Positions 1-11,010 of a stretch of 64,000 nucleotides of DNA are shown here, one piece after another. This DNA comes from Eulemur rufifrons (taxonomy: Eukaryota > Chordata > Mammalia > Primates > Lemuridae). The position numbers and the translations under genes were made by a program. Positions within the stretch are counted from its first letter, which is position 1. Every line of letters begins with the position of its first letter. The stretch spans positions 31,227,501 through 31,291,500 of the forward strand of contig NC_090997.1 in NCBI RefSeq assembly GCF_041146395.1, written 5' to 3'. Below the pieces are notes generated by a model. The model was given only the letters and a program-made list of their open reading frames with translations, was not told the DNA's origin and did not search any database.

Positions 1-185
1 AAATCAAATGATAGAGAGAGAGTATACTACACAGATCAACTGTGAAGAGCATTTACATGGTTATAATAACGGAGCCATTGCTGTTGATCCAAATAAAAGT
101 ACATATAACTCTATCGGGAAAGGGGCAGGAATAAAATATGTGTCGATGGTGAATATAAGGAGGTGAGAGTTAAACTCTGTCATCT
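1..185. other. unassigned AT-rich sequence
   Basis: No coding potential or repeat was recognised. The stretch ends at the left target-site copy of the Alu at 200. Confidence 0.4.
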
Positions 186-559
186 AAAATAGGAAGTAAG
201 GCCAGGCGCGGTGGCTCACGCCTGTAATCCTAGCACTCTGGGAGGCCGAGGCGGGTGGATCGCTCGAGGTCAGGAGTTTGAGACCAGCCTGAGCAAGAGC
301 GAGACCCCGTCTCTACTAAAAATAGAAAGAAATTATCTGGCCAACTAAAACATATATAGAAAAAATATTAGCCGGGCATGGTGGCGCATGCCTGTAGTCC
401 CAGCTACTCGGGAGGCTGACGCAGTAGGATCGCTTAAGCCCAGGAGCTTGAGGTTGCTGTGAGCTAGGCTGACGCCACGGCACTCACTCTAGCCCAGGCA
501 ACAAAGCAAGGCTCTGTCTCAAAAAATAAAAATAAATAAAAAATTAAAATGGGAAGTAA
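186..559 (+). mobile_element. Alu SINE, lemur type, with target-site duplications
   Basis: The 7SL-derived dimer runs from about 200 (GCCAGGCGCGGTGGCTCACG) to the A-rich tail ending near 545. The left part has the Pol III box B-like GTTTGAGACC. After the first A-rich linker there is an extra segment at about 335-370 (GGCCAACTAAAACATATATA), absent from standard anthropoid Alu, which points to a strepsirrhine. The right monomer ends with the GCTGTGAGCTAGGCTGACGC type sequence. Flanking copies AAAATAGGAAGTAA (186-199) and AAAATGGGAAGTAA (546-559) differ at one base, so this is a fairly recent L1-mediated insertion. Confidence 0.95.
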
Positions 560-667
560 AGAAATAAATCACCTAAAACCTGAAAATCAAAAATAACAGA
601 ATTATTAATTCACAGTATGTGGTAAAGAACAATAGAAAATGCTACAATTGTTGTCCCGACTTGCAAA

Positions 668-1165
668 GTGCTACGTGATTTACTCCTCCCTTACCTATAT
701 GTTCTCGTCTCTTACTCTAACTGTTGCTGGCTCTGCTCCAGCTACACTGGCTTTCTAGGCTTCTTTACACACCAGGCACTGCTGCCTGCTCAATTCTGTG
801 CTGTCAGGTCTGCCTGCACCACAGTCTGCCTACGTATGTGCACAGTTAATCCCCCATTGCCCCAGGTCTTCCTCAGTGAGGCTCATGTGAGCACCCCATC
901 TGCACCTCTTTCCTGCGCTCACAGTTCCCCTCCTCTCGCTCTGTTTGCCCCCATAGTTCCTACCATAATTGTACATACTATATAATTTACTTGTTTATTA
1001 CATTTTTTCTCTTATATCTGTGCCTCCTCACGCTGGTAGAACATAAATCCATGTAGGCAGAGATTTTTACCTATTTTATTCACTCATATATCGTAAGCCC
1101 TCAGAGCAGTGTGTAGCACATAGAAGATGCTCAATAAATACTTGTTGAATATATGTTTGAATAAG
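668..1165 (+). mobile_element. L2 LINE fragment, 3' part
   Basis: The stretch ends with the diagnostic L2 3' terminus (GTGTAGCACATAGAAGATGC followed by TCAATAAATACTTGTTGAAT, about 1110-1150). The C/T-rich part before it fits the L2 region that encodes the end of ORF2. The 105-residue open frame inside it is an accident of this pyrimidine-rich DNA and not a gene. Confidence 0.75.
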
Positions 1166-1547
1166 GAGCAGAATATAGTGAGGTGTAACAGGTAAGAGTC
1201 TGCTATTTCTCATAAGAAGCCTTGTGGAATCACTTAACTTTTCAAATTGTGCATTTATAACTTTAATAAAAAATAACAGACACATTTATAGGAAAAATAT
1301 AGAATAACATAGTGTCAGAAGTAGACTAACACAGTGTCAGAATTAGTGGAAAATATAAATTTTGGAGTTGTGAGAAAATGAACGAGAGGAAGGAGGACAG
1401 TACAGGAGCTGAGGGAAGAACCGGGAGGAGAGCAAGAAAGGCAGCGAGAACAAGGCAGGAGGTCATGGCAGGAGGAAGCCCGAGTGGAAGCCCAATGGGA
1501 GAATAGAACAAAGTCTACAGCACAGCCACTGGCTCTTCCGGCCACTT

Positions 1548-1900
1548 TTTAAAAGGACTTTATTAAGGTATAATTGATGTACAAAAAGTCTACACATATA
1601 TTAATATAACATATACAATTTGATGAGTTTGGACATAGACATACACCCACGAAAACATCAACACAATCAAGCTAGTAGACATATCCATCACCTTCAAAAA
1701 TTTACTTGTGCCTCTTTTTTTTTTTTTCCTGGTTTGTTCTGTTGCTTTTGTTGTAAGACCACTTAACATGGATGTATCCTCTTAACATTTTAAGTGCACA
1801 ATGCAGAATTGTTAACTATATGCACCATAGTGCACAGCAGATATCTCTAACTTATTTATTCATCTTGCATAACTGAAATTTTACACCCATTGGTGACTTT
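1548..1900. mobile_element. ancient L1 (L1M) fragment
   Basis: The text matches a widespread mammalian L1M segment: TTTATTAAGGTATAATTGAT, then CCATCACCTTC, and GCATAACTGAAATTTTACACCC near 1870. It is divergent and carries an internal T-run at 1717-1728. Orientation and subfamily are not resolved by eye. Confidence 0.55.
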
Positions 1901-2639
1901 GTAGGACGGTCTTTCCCCTGAGTGGAGGCATACTCACGCAGGGCATACGGCTTGGCAAGCAGAGAATGTACTTGCATTCAGCTGCTTTCTATGCGTTCAG
2001 CCAAGTGTTCTCATGCAAGGAAAATCCTGCACAAACCCCTGGGGGAGGTCAGTGACAATAGGATCTGTCCTTTAGCCCTGTAGACCTCAAGAATGAGTTT
2101 CCAGCAACTCTAGCCCAGAAAGATGCTAGCTTCCTCTTAGAACAAAGCACAGAAAAATGGAAGGCAAAGAAATGTGAAAATGACCAGCAGAAGCATACCT
2201 GTTTGAATAGAAGGAGATTGATACTCAACATGAGAAAGGTTGAAAGTAAAAAAAAAGTAAAGGGTCAATACCAAGGGGAGAAAATGGCACAGAAAGTGGA
2301 GACCGGTGATGAAAGTGGAAATGTCTCGTGTCAGGTGCTTTCCTATTTAAAGGGAAGGGAAAGAGTTTGAGAAAAGGGAGCAAAAGGAGACTGAAACAGA
2401 GGCAGCAAAATGACACAGAAAGGGCACAAAAATGTGCACAATTTGGTTTAGAATATACTTTGTTTACCATCAACTGCCTGTGTACAAATAGAAGCCACAA
2501 TAGACGTGCTGTTGCCCATAGGTACGCACAAAACCCAGCCCAAATCCATATTGCTAGTGCTGCTTCACCAGGGCTAGAAGATTTGCTTTAACCTCAGCTG
2601 CATCATTAAAAAGGAGCATTAGTCCAAGGGACTATTATA
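1901..2639. other. no recognised feature
   Basis: Purine-rich on the plus strand around 2220-2430. Short open frames on both strands lack family resemblance. Nothing supportable as a gene or repeat. Confidence 0.3.
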
Positions 2640-2815
2640 GTCATTGAACCATCCATTCATTTAACAAATGGTTATGAAAGGCTTCCTATGTGCCAGGAAC
2701 TGTTCTGAGAACGGCGACACAATAGTGAGTCAAAACAAATATGGTTCAAGACCTTGTGGAACTTGTACTTTTGTGTAAACTTGCACTAGAGAAATACATC
2801 TACAATAAATCTGCT
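2640..2815 (+). mobile_element. ancient LINE 3'-region fragment (L1M-like)
   Basis: CATTCATTTAACAAATGGTT followed by TATGTGCCAGGAACTGTTCT is the common mammalian repeat text (the usual form is AACAAATATTTATTGAGTGC then a CTATGTGCCAGGCACTG core) that continues into the 'drug-like' tail about a lost or gained amount of sequence. I assign it to ancient L1 3' ends with moderate confidence. The same family recurs at 14545, 40240 and 47360. Confidence 0.5.
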
Positions 2816-3590
2816 TACGTGTGGTAATTGAACCTGTAGAGTAGATGTCGTCTCCCAGAGGGCAGAGTGAGGAGACAAGAGAACCTAGAAACTATGACCT
2901 CTAACATACAATGAGGAGATAGAGGAAGGAGAACCCTACTAGAGTCAGAGAAAAATTAAGGAAAGAAAAAGCAGAAAATAGTAGGATGCTCAGTAGCACC
3001 ATTCCATGTAGCAATTTTATTTAAAAAGGGGAGAAAAAAACTAACCAGCATATTTTTTTTTTCATACAGAAATGGTATGGAGTTCATGGGAGATACAGTA
3101 GAATCTCTCTAAGTGATATTTTAAAAGTTGCTCTTTAATGAATTGTTCTGTTTGGATTTAGCAAATCCAAGAAGACATTAAGATAGAAGCAATTTAGCAA
3201 TAATTTAGCAAATCCAAACAGGAATATCTTACCTCTCAGAGATAATAAACCATGAATAATTCAAAATAAAAATCAAGCCACTTCCAATGTCCCTGTGTCC
3301 TATGAAAGACTTGAACAATGCTGAGAAAAGTTGGGACTGACATACCAAAAGGCATTCTGTGATAAGCAAATAAGCAATTATGAAGCTGGGCATATTATAT
3401 GAAGAAGTATAAGAATATTAAAAAATTACGCTCAAGTTCAAGACAGCAAGGCATTTAAAATTGTTATTAACTAAATGGTATCTCTTGTAAGTATAATATG
3501 AATTCAGGAATGATGATATGGCAAAAATATCTGGTTTTCTGCCAGAAATCCATTCTCCTTTTCTTTCTCAAAGATGAGATTTTTAATTGG
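2816..3590. other. unassigned sequence with a short inverted repeat
   Basis: AT-rich and without coding signs. It holds the inverted pair CTGTTTGGATTT (3148-3159) and AAATCCAAACAG (3210-3221). The left arm overlaps its own small dyad GGATTT-AGC-AAATCC. Confidence 0.35.
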
Positions 3591-3990
3591 TCATAGTGTT
3601 ATCTAGTTATCACGTGTCCTGGCCTCTCTTACAGCTATGAGTGGCCATGTGGTATGAGTAGAAGTACTGTATTGCATGGGGACTTCTAGCAGGTCTCCTG
3701 AAAAGGAAAGTTTGCCCTTCTTTGCCCATTTCTCATTCCTGCTGGCTGAAATGCAAATGTGGAGAGTGTCACAGAAGCAGCCCATGATGGGCTATGAAAC
3801 TACATGCTAAGCATAAAGGAGCAGCAAGAGAGAAGGTAGCTGGGGCCCTGACGAATCTTGAGCCATCCTTAGAGTCCTTGCCTACCACTGGACTTCTTTC
3901 ACTTGTGAAAAATGTAAATGCCCAGCTAGTTTAAACCATTGTTTTGATGGGTTTCTAATATATGCAACTGGACCTAGTCCTAAAGAGCTT
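3590..3990. mobile_element. probable ancient LTR-type interspersed repeat
   Basis: The order of phrases (CATGTGGTATGAGTAGAAGT, a 'catttctcattcctgctggctg' style block, 'gagccatccttagagtcc', and a 3' end about a hydrophobic 'ctggacttctttcacttgtg' block) resembles old mammalian LTR repeats, but I cannot name the family. Confidence 0.3.
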
Positions 3991-5834
3991 AAGGCTGTAA
4001 CCCAAGAAGGAATCACAGCAGAGGTAAAATCCAGGTGGGACTTTAAGGGTAAGAATGGGTAATGGAAATCAATAGTTCCAAAGAATAATGTTCTAAAAGA
4101 ATATTAAATAGAATAGATTCAAAAAATGATCCCATTTACTATAAAATTGATAAACTCTGGAGTGCTAAATTTAATATAGGTAGATCAAATGACTTTATTA
4201 CATGTCTTTTTTTATTTGTTTTCCATAAAATTTAAGAACTTCTTACTTTCCCTAAGGTTTCCTGTTGTAAAGCATGGAGTCAAGACAGCTTCTAAGGTCA
4301 GTAAGAGAATTCAGAATTTAAATTTCAGAAGAAGAGAGTTGAGAAGATGGTGATAGAGTACCCAGTTCTTTAAATGGTCACAAGCCTCAAAGAACAGATG
4401 AATGGTGCTCAGAAATATGGAGGAACAGGCAGAAGAGAACTGAGAGTCTCTCTGTGTGGTCACTGAGAGAAAACAGAGCCTGGGAGATGTGCCAGGGGTG
4501 AGATGGGCAAACATCCCAGAAATTCCAGAAACTATAGATCAGTGAGTTTAACATCCATCTCCAGGAGAATTCTAGAATAGATTGCTAGATGAATGGCTCA
4601 TGAGAATTTTAGGGGAGGGGAAAAAAGAGGGAATGGAAGTGGTCCCCAAGGACCAGAGGAGAATACTGTAATTCCTTCTTACTCTCGTCTGCCAGTTCTT
4701 TTCCCTATGTATTGTTGTTTACCAGGATTCTATCGCCAAGTCTCTGTCTGCTGGTTGTACATTCCTCTTACTAGGATAGCTCAGGGCTTTAACTACCACT
4801 ATTCAGGGGTAGCCAAAAAGACAAGTCGGTGAAACCCCAAAAGTACAGAGATAGTGAAATACTTCAGTACAATTAAGCAGAAAGCATTATAGTGTGCAAA
4901 TATCAGACCAGTGAGGGTAATCATTTCCAATTTGGACAAAATTAGGAAATTAATCTGCCTGTGAAAAGGAGAGGGAATACATTCCAAATTCTCTACTTAA
5001 TATTCCTTAGCTCTTCTGTCTTTCTACCTCCCCTTGGGACTGAATGCAGAGCACACAAGGGCAAAACAAAGAGAAAGTAGTTAAGTTGCAGGAGACGGGA
5101 AGACAGACGAGACATATGCGAAAAGAAGCAATTCTGGGAGTAAGTAATAACTGAGAGCATGTATTTAGCATAAAGTATTTGAAATAAAGACTCTGAATAC
5201 CAAATCTGAGGAATTGCAGGTGAATTTGTGGACAGTAATTTCTGGTATGAGACAAAAATAGCATGGAATATATAATAGAATAGGACTAGTAGAAGCTGAA
5301 GGAAAAGAAAGAATTATTTTCACCACATCTGGGTAAAGATTTTCACATGTCATAACGAGAAAGGTCCACATTTAGATATAGTTGAACACTACTGATTATT
5401 TTGTAGAGATTTTCCATGATTAGGTTGAACTTGACTGTATTTAGTTCTTACTTCCTGGTGTGGGCTAGTTATTTTCAACTCTTTCTCTATTATCTTCCTA
5501 AAATCTTGAGGAAAGACCCCCTTTAGATCTTGTTGTAGGTGGACATATCTGGATAAGGCAGGCTACACCTGATAACTGCAGTTAGGATTGTGCTGCCAAG
5601 AGTGAACAAGCCAGGGGTTAACAATATGAGTTCTAGAATGCTGCCTTCCAAAGCTCATTCTGGTCCACTCTGGTAACTGTGAAATCATTGACAGATGTAT
5701 TTCTTACCCATTCTGATTCCCAACTCCATTTCTGTCTACTACACATTGCTATCACAAATGCACAGGGAGCAGGATTGAAGACCTTGTCTTTCCCAGCACC
5801 ATTCTCTACCTTAGCCAGTGGTATCAACGCCTTC
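3991..5834. other. no recognised feature
   Basis: About 1.8 kb of AT-rich, apparently unique sequence. Open frames of 60-85 codons occur on both strands, overlap each other, and show no domain or codon signature. No tRNA or snRNA pattern was seen. Confidence 0.35.
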
Positions 5835-6540
5835 ATCCATCCTGTCTAATCAAGCCAGATGCCTTGGAGTTATCCAGCTTTCCTCTCTGCCCAACTCCTC
5901 TCTGCCATTTCCATCAGCCTCCAAGTCCTGTTGATACCACCTCCAAGATTCTCATGAATCAGTCAATTTCGTTATCTCTCTTCCCTCTGCCACTGCCTTA
6001 GTTCAGTCCACTATCCATTCTTGTCTGTCGCTATCTTTCTAAAACAAAAATCTAATTATTTCGCAGCTGTACTTTAAAAGCCTATGGTTCTGCTCTGCCT
6101 ACTGGGCGAAAGTCAGCTCTTTAATAAAGCTTTCGATGCCCTTAAGAATTGAGTTCTATCTGTCTAATGTTATCTTGCACCCTCTTTCTCAGTCCCTCCT
6201 TCTTTCCTTCTGTCCCTCATTTCACAGAGAGAAACACACACACAGGCATACACACACACTCTCTATACTTTAATCACCAAAGGCTAAGTTTTATAAATAT
6301 AAATAATGAACATCTACCATTTACTCCCTCAGAGCTTTAGCATAGTGCTATCCCTATGGGTCTTGAATTACTGTATGACTGTCTTTATAGTCACCACCAC
6401 CATCAGCTATAATGCTACTGATTCTCAGGCCCAGCTCAAATATCACAACCCCTGACAAGTCTTCCCTGATTCCTAAAGGCCAAATTAATAGTTGCCTTTG
6501 TGTTTTTACTGCAATTTGATCACAATACTGGTTTGGTTCT
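5835..6540 (+). mobile_element. L2 LINE fragment, ORF2 3' part and 3' UTR
   Basis: Successive blocks follow the L2 consensus order: GCCAGATGCCTTGGAGTTAT (late ORF2), CTCCAAGTCCTGTTGATACC, the AAAACAAAAATCTAATTATT block, and near the end CCCAGCTCAAATATCACAAC followed by CTTCCCTGATTCC. The copy is strongly decayed and has a CA-rich tract at about 6233-6260 within it. Confidence 0.7.
6233..6260 (+). repeat. short imperfect (CA)n tract
   Basis: ACACACACACAGGCATACAC followed by ACACACAC. It is a small interrupted dinucleotide repeat inside the L2 fragment. Confidence 0.85.
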
Positions 6541-6544
6541 TTTT

Positions 6545-7045
6545 TTTTTTTTTTTGTGAGTACCTATAATGCACTGGGACTGTTTGGAGTCCAAGGAATT
6601 CAAAAGTAGAAGGAATAATGCAACTCTGAGGCCAGGCCATTTGTTAAGAGTATTGCTAGTTGAATAGAACACTCCAGGAGCACCACCCAGAGTGTGTGGA
6701 GTAGTGTGGAGGATGGGAAGAAAGGATTCCCAGTTGCTTGGTTCTTTGGTCTATGTTGCTCATGTTCAATATTCTATTAGTGGCTTTGATAAGGACAAAG
6801 AGAGCACATCAAATAACTCAGCAGATGATATAAAAGACGGAAAATGCCTAAGAAAATAAAACATAGAATAAAAATAACATGTATATCAATAGGCTTGACT
6901 TCCAAACAAACACAATGATATACGCAGGAATAATTTGAAGACCTGCACTACACATTCCAAATGCTGACTGCAGAGGGACAGGTGTTGTGGGAGGAAAAAG
7001 GGACTGATTTAACAGCAATTTCTGTGAATTGGATTCAGTTGCATA
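6545..7045. other. no recognised feature
   Basis: Starts after a pure T-run (about 6540-6555). The rest is AT-rich sequence without coding or repeat signatures I recognise. Confidence 0.3.
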
Positions 7046-7245
7046 AAATAGCTAATATCTAACTATGTATCATGCTAAATGCTTTATATGCATTGTCATT
7101 TTTATGCTCACAGCAATATTTTATCATCCTCGTATTACAGGATGAGGAAATTGAGGCACAGAGTGTTTAGTCTAAGGTCACATAGCTGGAAATGATGGAT
7201 CTAAGATGTGAAACCAAGCATCTAATTCTGAGGCCACACGCTTAC
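7046..7245 (-). mobile_element. MIR SINE
   Basis: Reads as the reverse complement of MIR: TATGTATCATGCTAAATGCT, then ATTACAGGATGAGGAAATTG and AGGTCACATAGCTGGAAATG, which is the conserved MIR core. MIR is a tRNA-derived SINE that was mobilised by L2 in early mammals. Confidence 0.85.
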
Positions 7246-8128
7246 TAGGCAAGGATATCTAGCATGAGAAATGCTGAGCCATTTGTAGGATATGACTGAT
7301 TTAAATAGCAAATGTAATAATGGGCTGTATTAATAGAAATATGTTGTCCAGATCAAAGGAGGTAACTTTCGGCCGCAGTTAATTGTTCACTAACCAACCC
7401 AAATGTGGGATGTTGAGTTTTTTAAAAGACTATGAACAAACCAGAAAGCACCCATAGAAAGGCAGTTGAGAACATAAAGGTCCTACGATTCAGATATTTG
7501 ATTGAAAGTTAGAAGCTCTGAAAATGATTAGCCTAAGGAAAAGAAAGCTTACAGGAAATATATCAGCTTTCTTCAACCCTTTAAATAAAACCAATCATGT
7601 AGAGGGAGATGAGATTTAGTTTGCATTGCTGTAATAGGCAAAATTAGGGCCAAAGATTAAAATGAAGAAGCAGCTTTCAACTCAATATAACAACAACAAC
7701 AAAATAAACATTTAGAGTTGTGAAGAAATATAATATTTCTCCTCAGAAACAAGAAAGCTCTCTGGGTAGAAGTATTCAGGGGGAGTCTAGATGATCACAG
7801 GAAAGGGAATGTAGATAGGGTCTCTGTAGTAGGGAGATAATAGGCTGATAAAAAAGGAGATGGTCATTCGGAAAGGAAAGTGATATGAACAAAACCATAG
7901 CAGAAGAGAAGGAGGTGGCATGTGTTCAGGGGGGTGGTAGTTAGGAGGCCTGGAGAAGAAGGCAAGAAATGTTCAACAGTGGGAGCCAAAATTGGCTATT
8001 GACAGAACGAGTCTGAGGGAGTCAACCTCACTGCCAATTATGAACATTGAAAAATAACTCACAGCAATATTTCACAAATAGTTAAGAAAATACAAAATAC
8101 CTTTCCTTAGCTTACTTTTCTTCCTTTT

Positions 8129-8131
<3 letters not shown>
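7246..8131. other. no recognised feature
   Basis: AT-rich with a short (CAA)n run near 7690-7702. No supportable gene or repeat. Confidence 0.3.

Positions 8132-8163
<32 letters not shown>
8132..8163 (+). repeat. pure poly(A) tract, 32 nt
   Basis: Thirty-two uninterrupted A residues lie between TTCCTTTTGGT and GTTTTTTTCTG. No SINE or LINE body that I recognise lies directly upstream. Confidence 0.95.
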
Positions 8164-8167
<4 letters not shown>

Positions 8168-8195
8168 TTTTCTGAAGAGAAAAAAAGATGATACA

Positions 8196-8390
8196 GTTGC
8201 CTGGTGTCTACCAATCCCTGTGCTGAAGCACATTAACAAGTAAAATCATATTTAATTCCAAAGCAGTCCAACAATATTGTCGTTATTATCTCCAAGTTAA
8301 TGAAGTGGAATCTGAAGAAACTCAGAGTTTAAGCAATCAGTGACAAGGTCGAGGTTTTAGGTCAAATCTTTCTGGCTTCAAAACCTGTTT
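8196..8390 (-). mobile_element. MIR SINE
   Basis: Decayed reverse complement of MIR: CTGTGCTGAAGCACATTAAC, TTATCTCCAAGTTAATGAAG, then CAGTGACAAGGTCGAGGTTT. The order is that of the MIR core and its 5' half. Confidence 0.7.
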
Positions 8391-8556
8391 GGGGGAACAC
8401 TGAGGTGAAGGCCAAGAACAGAGGAAACAGTAGAACCCAGCCTATGTGATTGTAGTCAAATCTAGGCCAAAGTGTCTTAGAGCAATACTGTTTTAAAGTT
8501 TAACTTCTTAATATGAAATAAAGAAATGAAACAAACCATTGTTTCCCTCCATTCCT

Positions 8557-9189
8557 GATGCTATAACAAAATACCTTAGACTGGGTAATGTAGAAATTTA
8601 TTTCTCACAGTTCTAAAGGCTGGGCAGTCCAACATGGTGCTAGCAGATTCAGTGTCTGGTGTGGGCTGCTCTCTGTGTCCAAGATGGCACCTTCTTTCTG
8701 TGTCCTCACATGGCAGAAGAGATGGAGGGGCCAGGCAACTACCTGAGGCCTCTTTTTTTTAATTTCAGCATATTATAGTGGTACAAATGTTTAGGTTACA
8801 TATATTGCCTTTACCCTACCCGAGTCAGAGCTTCAAGCATTTCCATTCCCCAGACAGTGCGCACTGCACCCATTAAGTGTGAATATACCCAGCCCCCCTT
8901 CCCCCCCTGCCACCTGCCTGACACTCAATGAATGTTACTACCATATGTACACATAAGTGTTGATCAATTAATACAAATTTGATGGTGAATACATGTGGTG
9001 CTTGTTTTTCCATTCTCATGATACTTCATTCAGGAGAATGGGCTCCAGCTCCATCCAGGATAATAATGAAGGCAGAGCCGTCATGACTTAATCACTTTCC
9101 AAAGGGGCCCATGTCTTAATAACATCACCTTAGTGTTTAAGTTCCAACAAAAGACTTTTGGGGGGAAATATATATTCAAACCACAACAA
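8557..9189 (-). mobile_element. MLT1-type MaLR LTR, split by an L1
   Basis: The antisense MLT1 text is clear: CTATAACAAAATACCTTAGA, TTATTTCTCACAGTTCTAAA, TGTCCTCACATGGCAGAAGA on the left. On the right come GAAGGCAGAGCCGTCATGAC, TTTCCAAAGGGGCCCATGTC and AACATCACCTTAGTGTTTAA. The two halves flank the antisense L1 at 8752-9062. MaLR LTRs are non-coding relics of ERVL-type elements. Confidence 0.85.
8752..9062 (-). mobile_element. L1 3' end inserted in the MLT1
   Basis: Read on the minus strand this is the end of L1 ORF2 (GGATGGAGCTGGAGCCCATT), then a 3' UTR with one G-rich tract (near 8897-8908 as C-runs), one module ending in GCTCTGACTCGGGTAGGGTA, and the tail. Compared with the younger copies at 30893 and 61632, only one module is present. 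No clear target-site duplication was found, so a few bases of MLT1 may have been deleted on insertion. Confidence 0.8.
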
Positions 9190-10042
9190 CCATGCATAAA
9201 TATGATATCTCCTTCCATCTCCCAATGATGTTATTAAGGAGAGCTGTGTTGCTCAGCCACATGATGAGAGAAGAGAGGGAGAGATGAGCATCAAGATGAG
9301 TAAGCACTGATTTAAATTAATTTCTGTGCTTGATAAGCTTCTTGCATGAGACACTCAATGTTACTTTGTGCAGGCAATGTGGCAAGAAGATTTGCCTTAA
9401 GGTGGGGATGTCTCAGGCAAAATAGAAAACAAAACAAAATAAAACAGATCATTTGAATAGTTAGCCAGAAAGCTGAATTGAGTCCATTTCTCAAAAGTGA
9501 TATGCTTATTTAGCATTGGTAATATGCAAGTTCTTAAATAATACACATTTCTCCTTCAGTCCTTCCATTTATTTTCTTCCATATCTACTTATATCTACTT
9601 TTTGGTCCTCCATGTTTTAACCTTCCTTTCAAAAGATGATTGGCAACCAGAAGCCAGCCTCTCTTTCTGTAATTAAAAATCCAAACTGATTGTATTTGAA
9701 CTGTCTCATTTGGGGACCAGGGTGGGAAATCATCATAAACTTGGTCTATTCTCTTAAACCACCAACTTCCCAGCAACTAAGTCATCACTTTTCTTTAATA
9801 AACATGTAAGTAAGCTCTGTTTCCATGGGGAAGATGGGTCATATGGAAAACATCACTCAAGGCAGACTAACATTTCACCCCAAACAGAATATTTACTTAC
9901 AGATTCTTGCATAAATACTCTTTGCATAAGGGATGATACAAGGCTTATAGCTCCACTTCATCAATACTTGCTTCAGTATTTTACTTGAGGATGAAATAGA
10001 CTTAATAGAAGATAATTATATTATTGACTTTGGGGTTTCAAT
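9190..10042. other. no recognised feature
   Basis: AT-rich unique-looking DNA. Open frames of about 60 codons on the minus strand have no recognisable domain. Confidence 0.3.
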
Positions 10043-10044
10043 AA

Positions 10045-10096
<52 letters not shown>

Positions 10097-10099
10097 AAT
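10043..10099 (+). repeat. (GAAA)n microsatellite
   Basis: About 14 perfect tetranucleotide units. Likely length-polymorphic. Confidence 0.95.
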
Positions 10100-10119
10100 A
10101 TTACATTTGCTCCTTCTTA

Positions 10120-10150
10120 ATCCCTTAGTCCCTTAGTCCCTTAGTCCCTT
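10120..10150 (+). repeat. octamer tandem repeat, TCCCTTAG x about 3.7
   Basis: Three full copies and a partial copy of TCCCTTAG lie 20 bp after the (GAAA)n tract. The unit resembles but is not the vertebrate telomere complement CCCTAA. Confidence 0.9.
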
Positions 10151-10789
10151 CTCAGGACTTTCCAAAATATAATTGCCTGTAATTCAGAAAGTTCATGAGT
10201 TAATTTACTTAAAACCCTAGAAATGCACAGAAGACCCAAGGAAGAACTAAGGACACCATCTTTAATCTTTACACTAGCAGGATTATTGAAGACAAAATGA
10301 TTACAAAATGCTATGCTGAAAACTTTATGAGGGTTTTTTTCAATTTGTATATGTTACACAAAGTATAAATGAAACAGTATATTTCATAGTATTGGTAATA
10401 AGCAATGTGTGTTTTAGCATTTTTTATTGTAATACTTGTGTGTGATTTTTTGAAAGGCAAAAGGGTTTATGGTAAACCGCAAAATCCTCCTCCCCATCCA
10501 CCTGCTGATGTATACTAAACATTGTATCCAAAAGTAACTGCTGTGAAAGCATGTAACCACATATAAACATTTATGCATTCTGGATTTTTGGACAGATATA
10601 GGATTTTTCTTTACATTATCTTCTTTAAATTTTGTATACTTAACAATATATCTCAGATATATTTCTTGCAAAAATATACATTCATATCATTATTTATAAT
10701 AGATACCCAGTGTCATGTATATAAAGCACATGTCCCAGTTGAAATATTTAAAAAACGCAAATGCCCTATGGTCCAGCAATTGCACTAGT
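10151..10789. other. unassigned AT-rich sequence
   Basis: Possibly contains highly decayed L1 text, but nothing firm could be assigned. Confidence 0.25.
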
Positions 10790-11010
10790 AGGAATCCTAT
10801 TGCCAATTTTATGACTATGTAATACTTTGTATCACTAGTACCCTATCAATGGACACTTAGGTTACCAGGATTTTGCTCTTATAATCACTATTGCATTGAG
10901 TATTATTGAACATATATGTTCCCATATATTGGAAGCCTACTCTACAATAAATTCCTACTAGTGGAATTGCTGGGTCAGAGAGTACATGCATTTTTAAAAT
11001 ATGCTAGCTA
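10790..11010 (-). mobile_element. ancient L1 fragment
   Basis: CTATCAATGGACACTTAGGT and TAGTGGAATTGCTGGGTCAG are the reverse complement of the end of ancient L1 ORF2 (the conserved CTGACCCAGCAATTCCACTA block). Decayed. Confidence 0.6.

Noticed and set aside
3148..3221. MITE based on the CTGTTTGGATTT inverted repeat
   Set aside because: Only 12 bp of perfect pairing, 50-bp spacing, no target-site duplication.
10043..10150. Octamer TCCCTTAG as interstitial telomere repeat
   Set aside because: The vertebrate unit is CCCTAA, six bases. Here the unit is eight bases and there are fewer than four copies.
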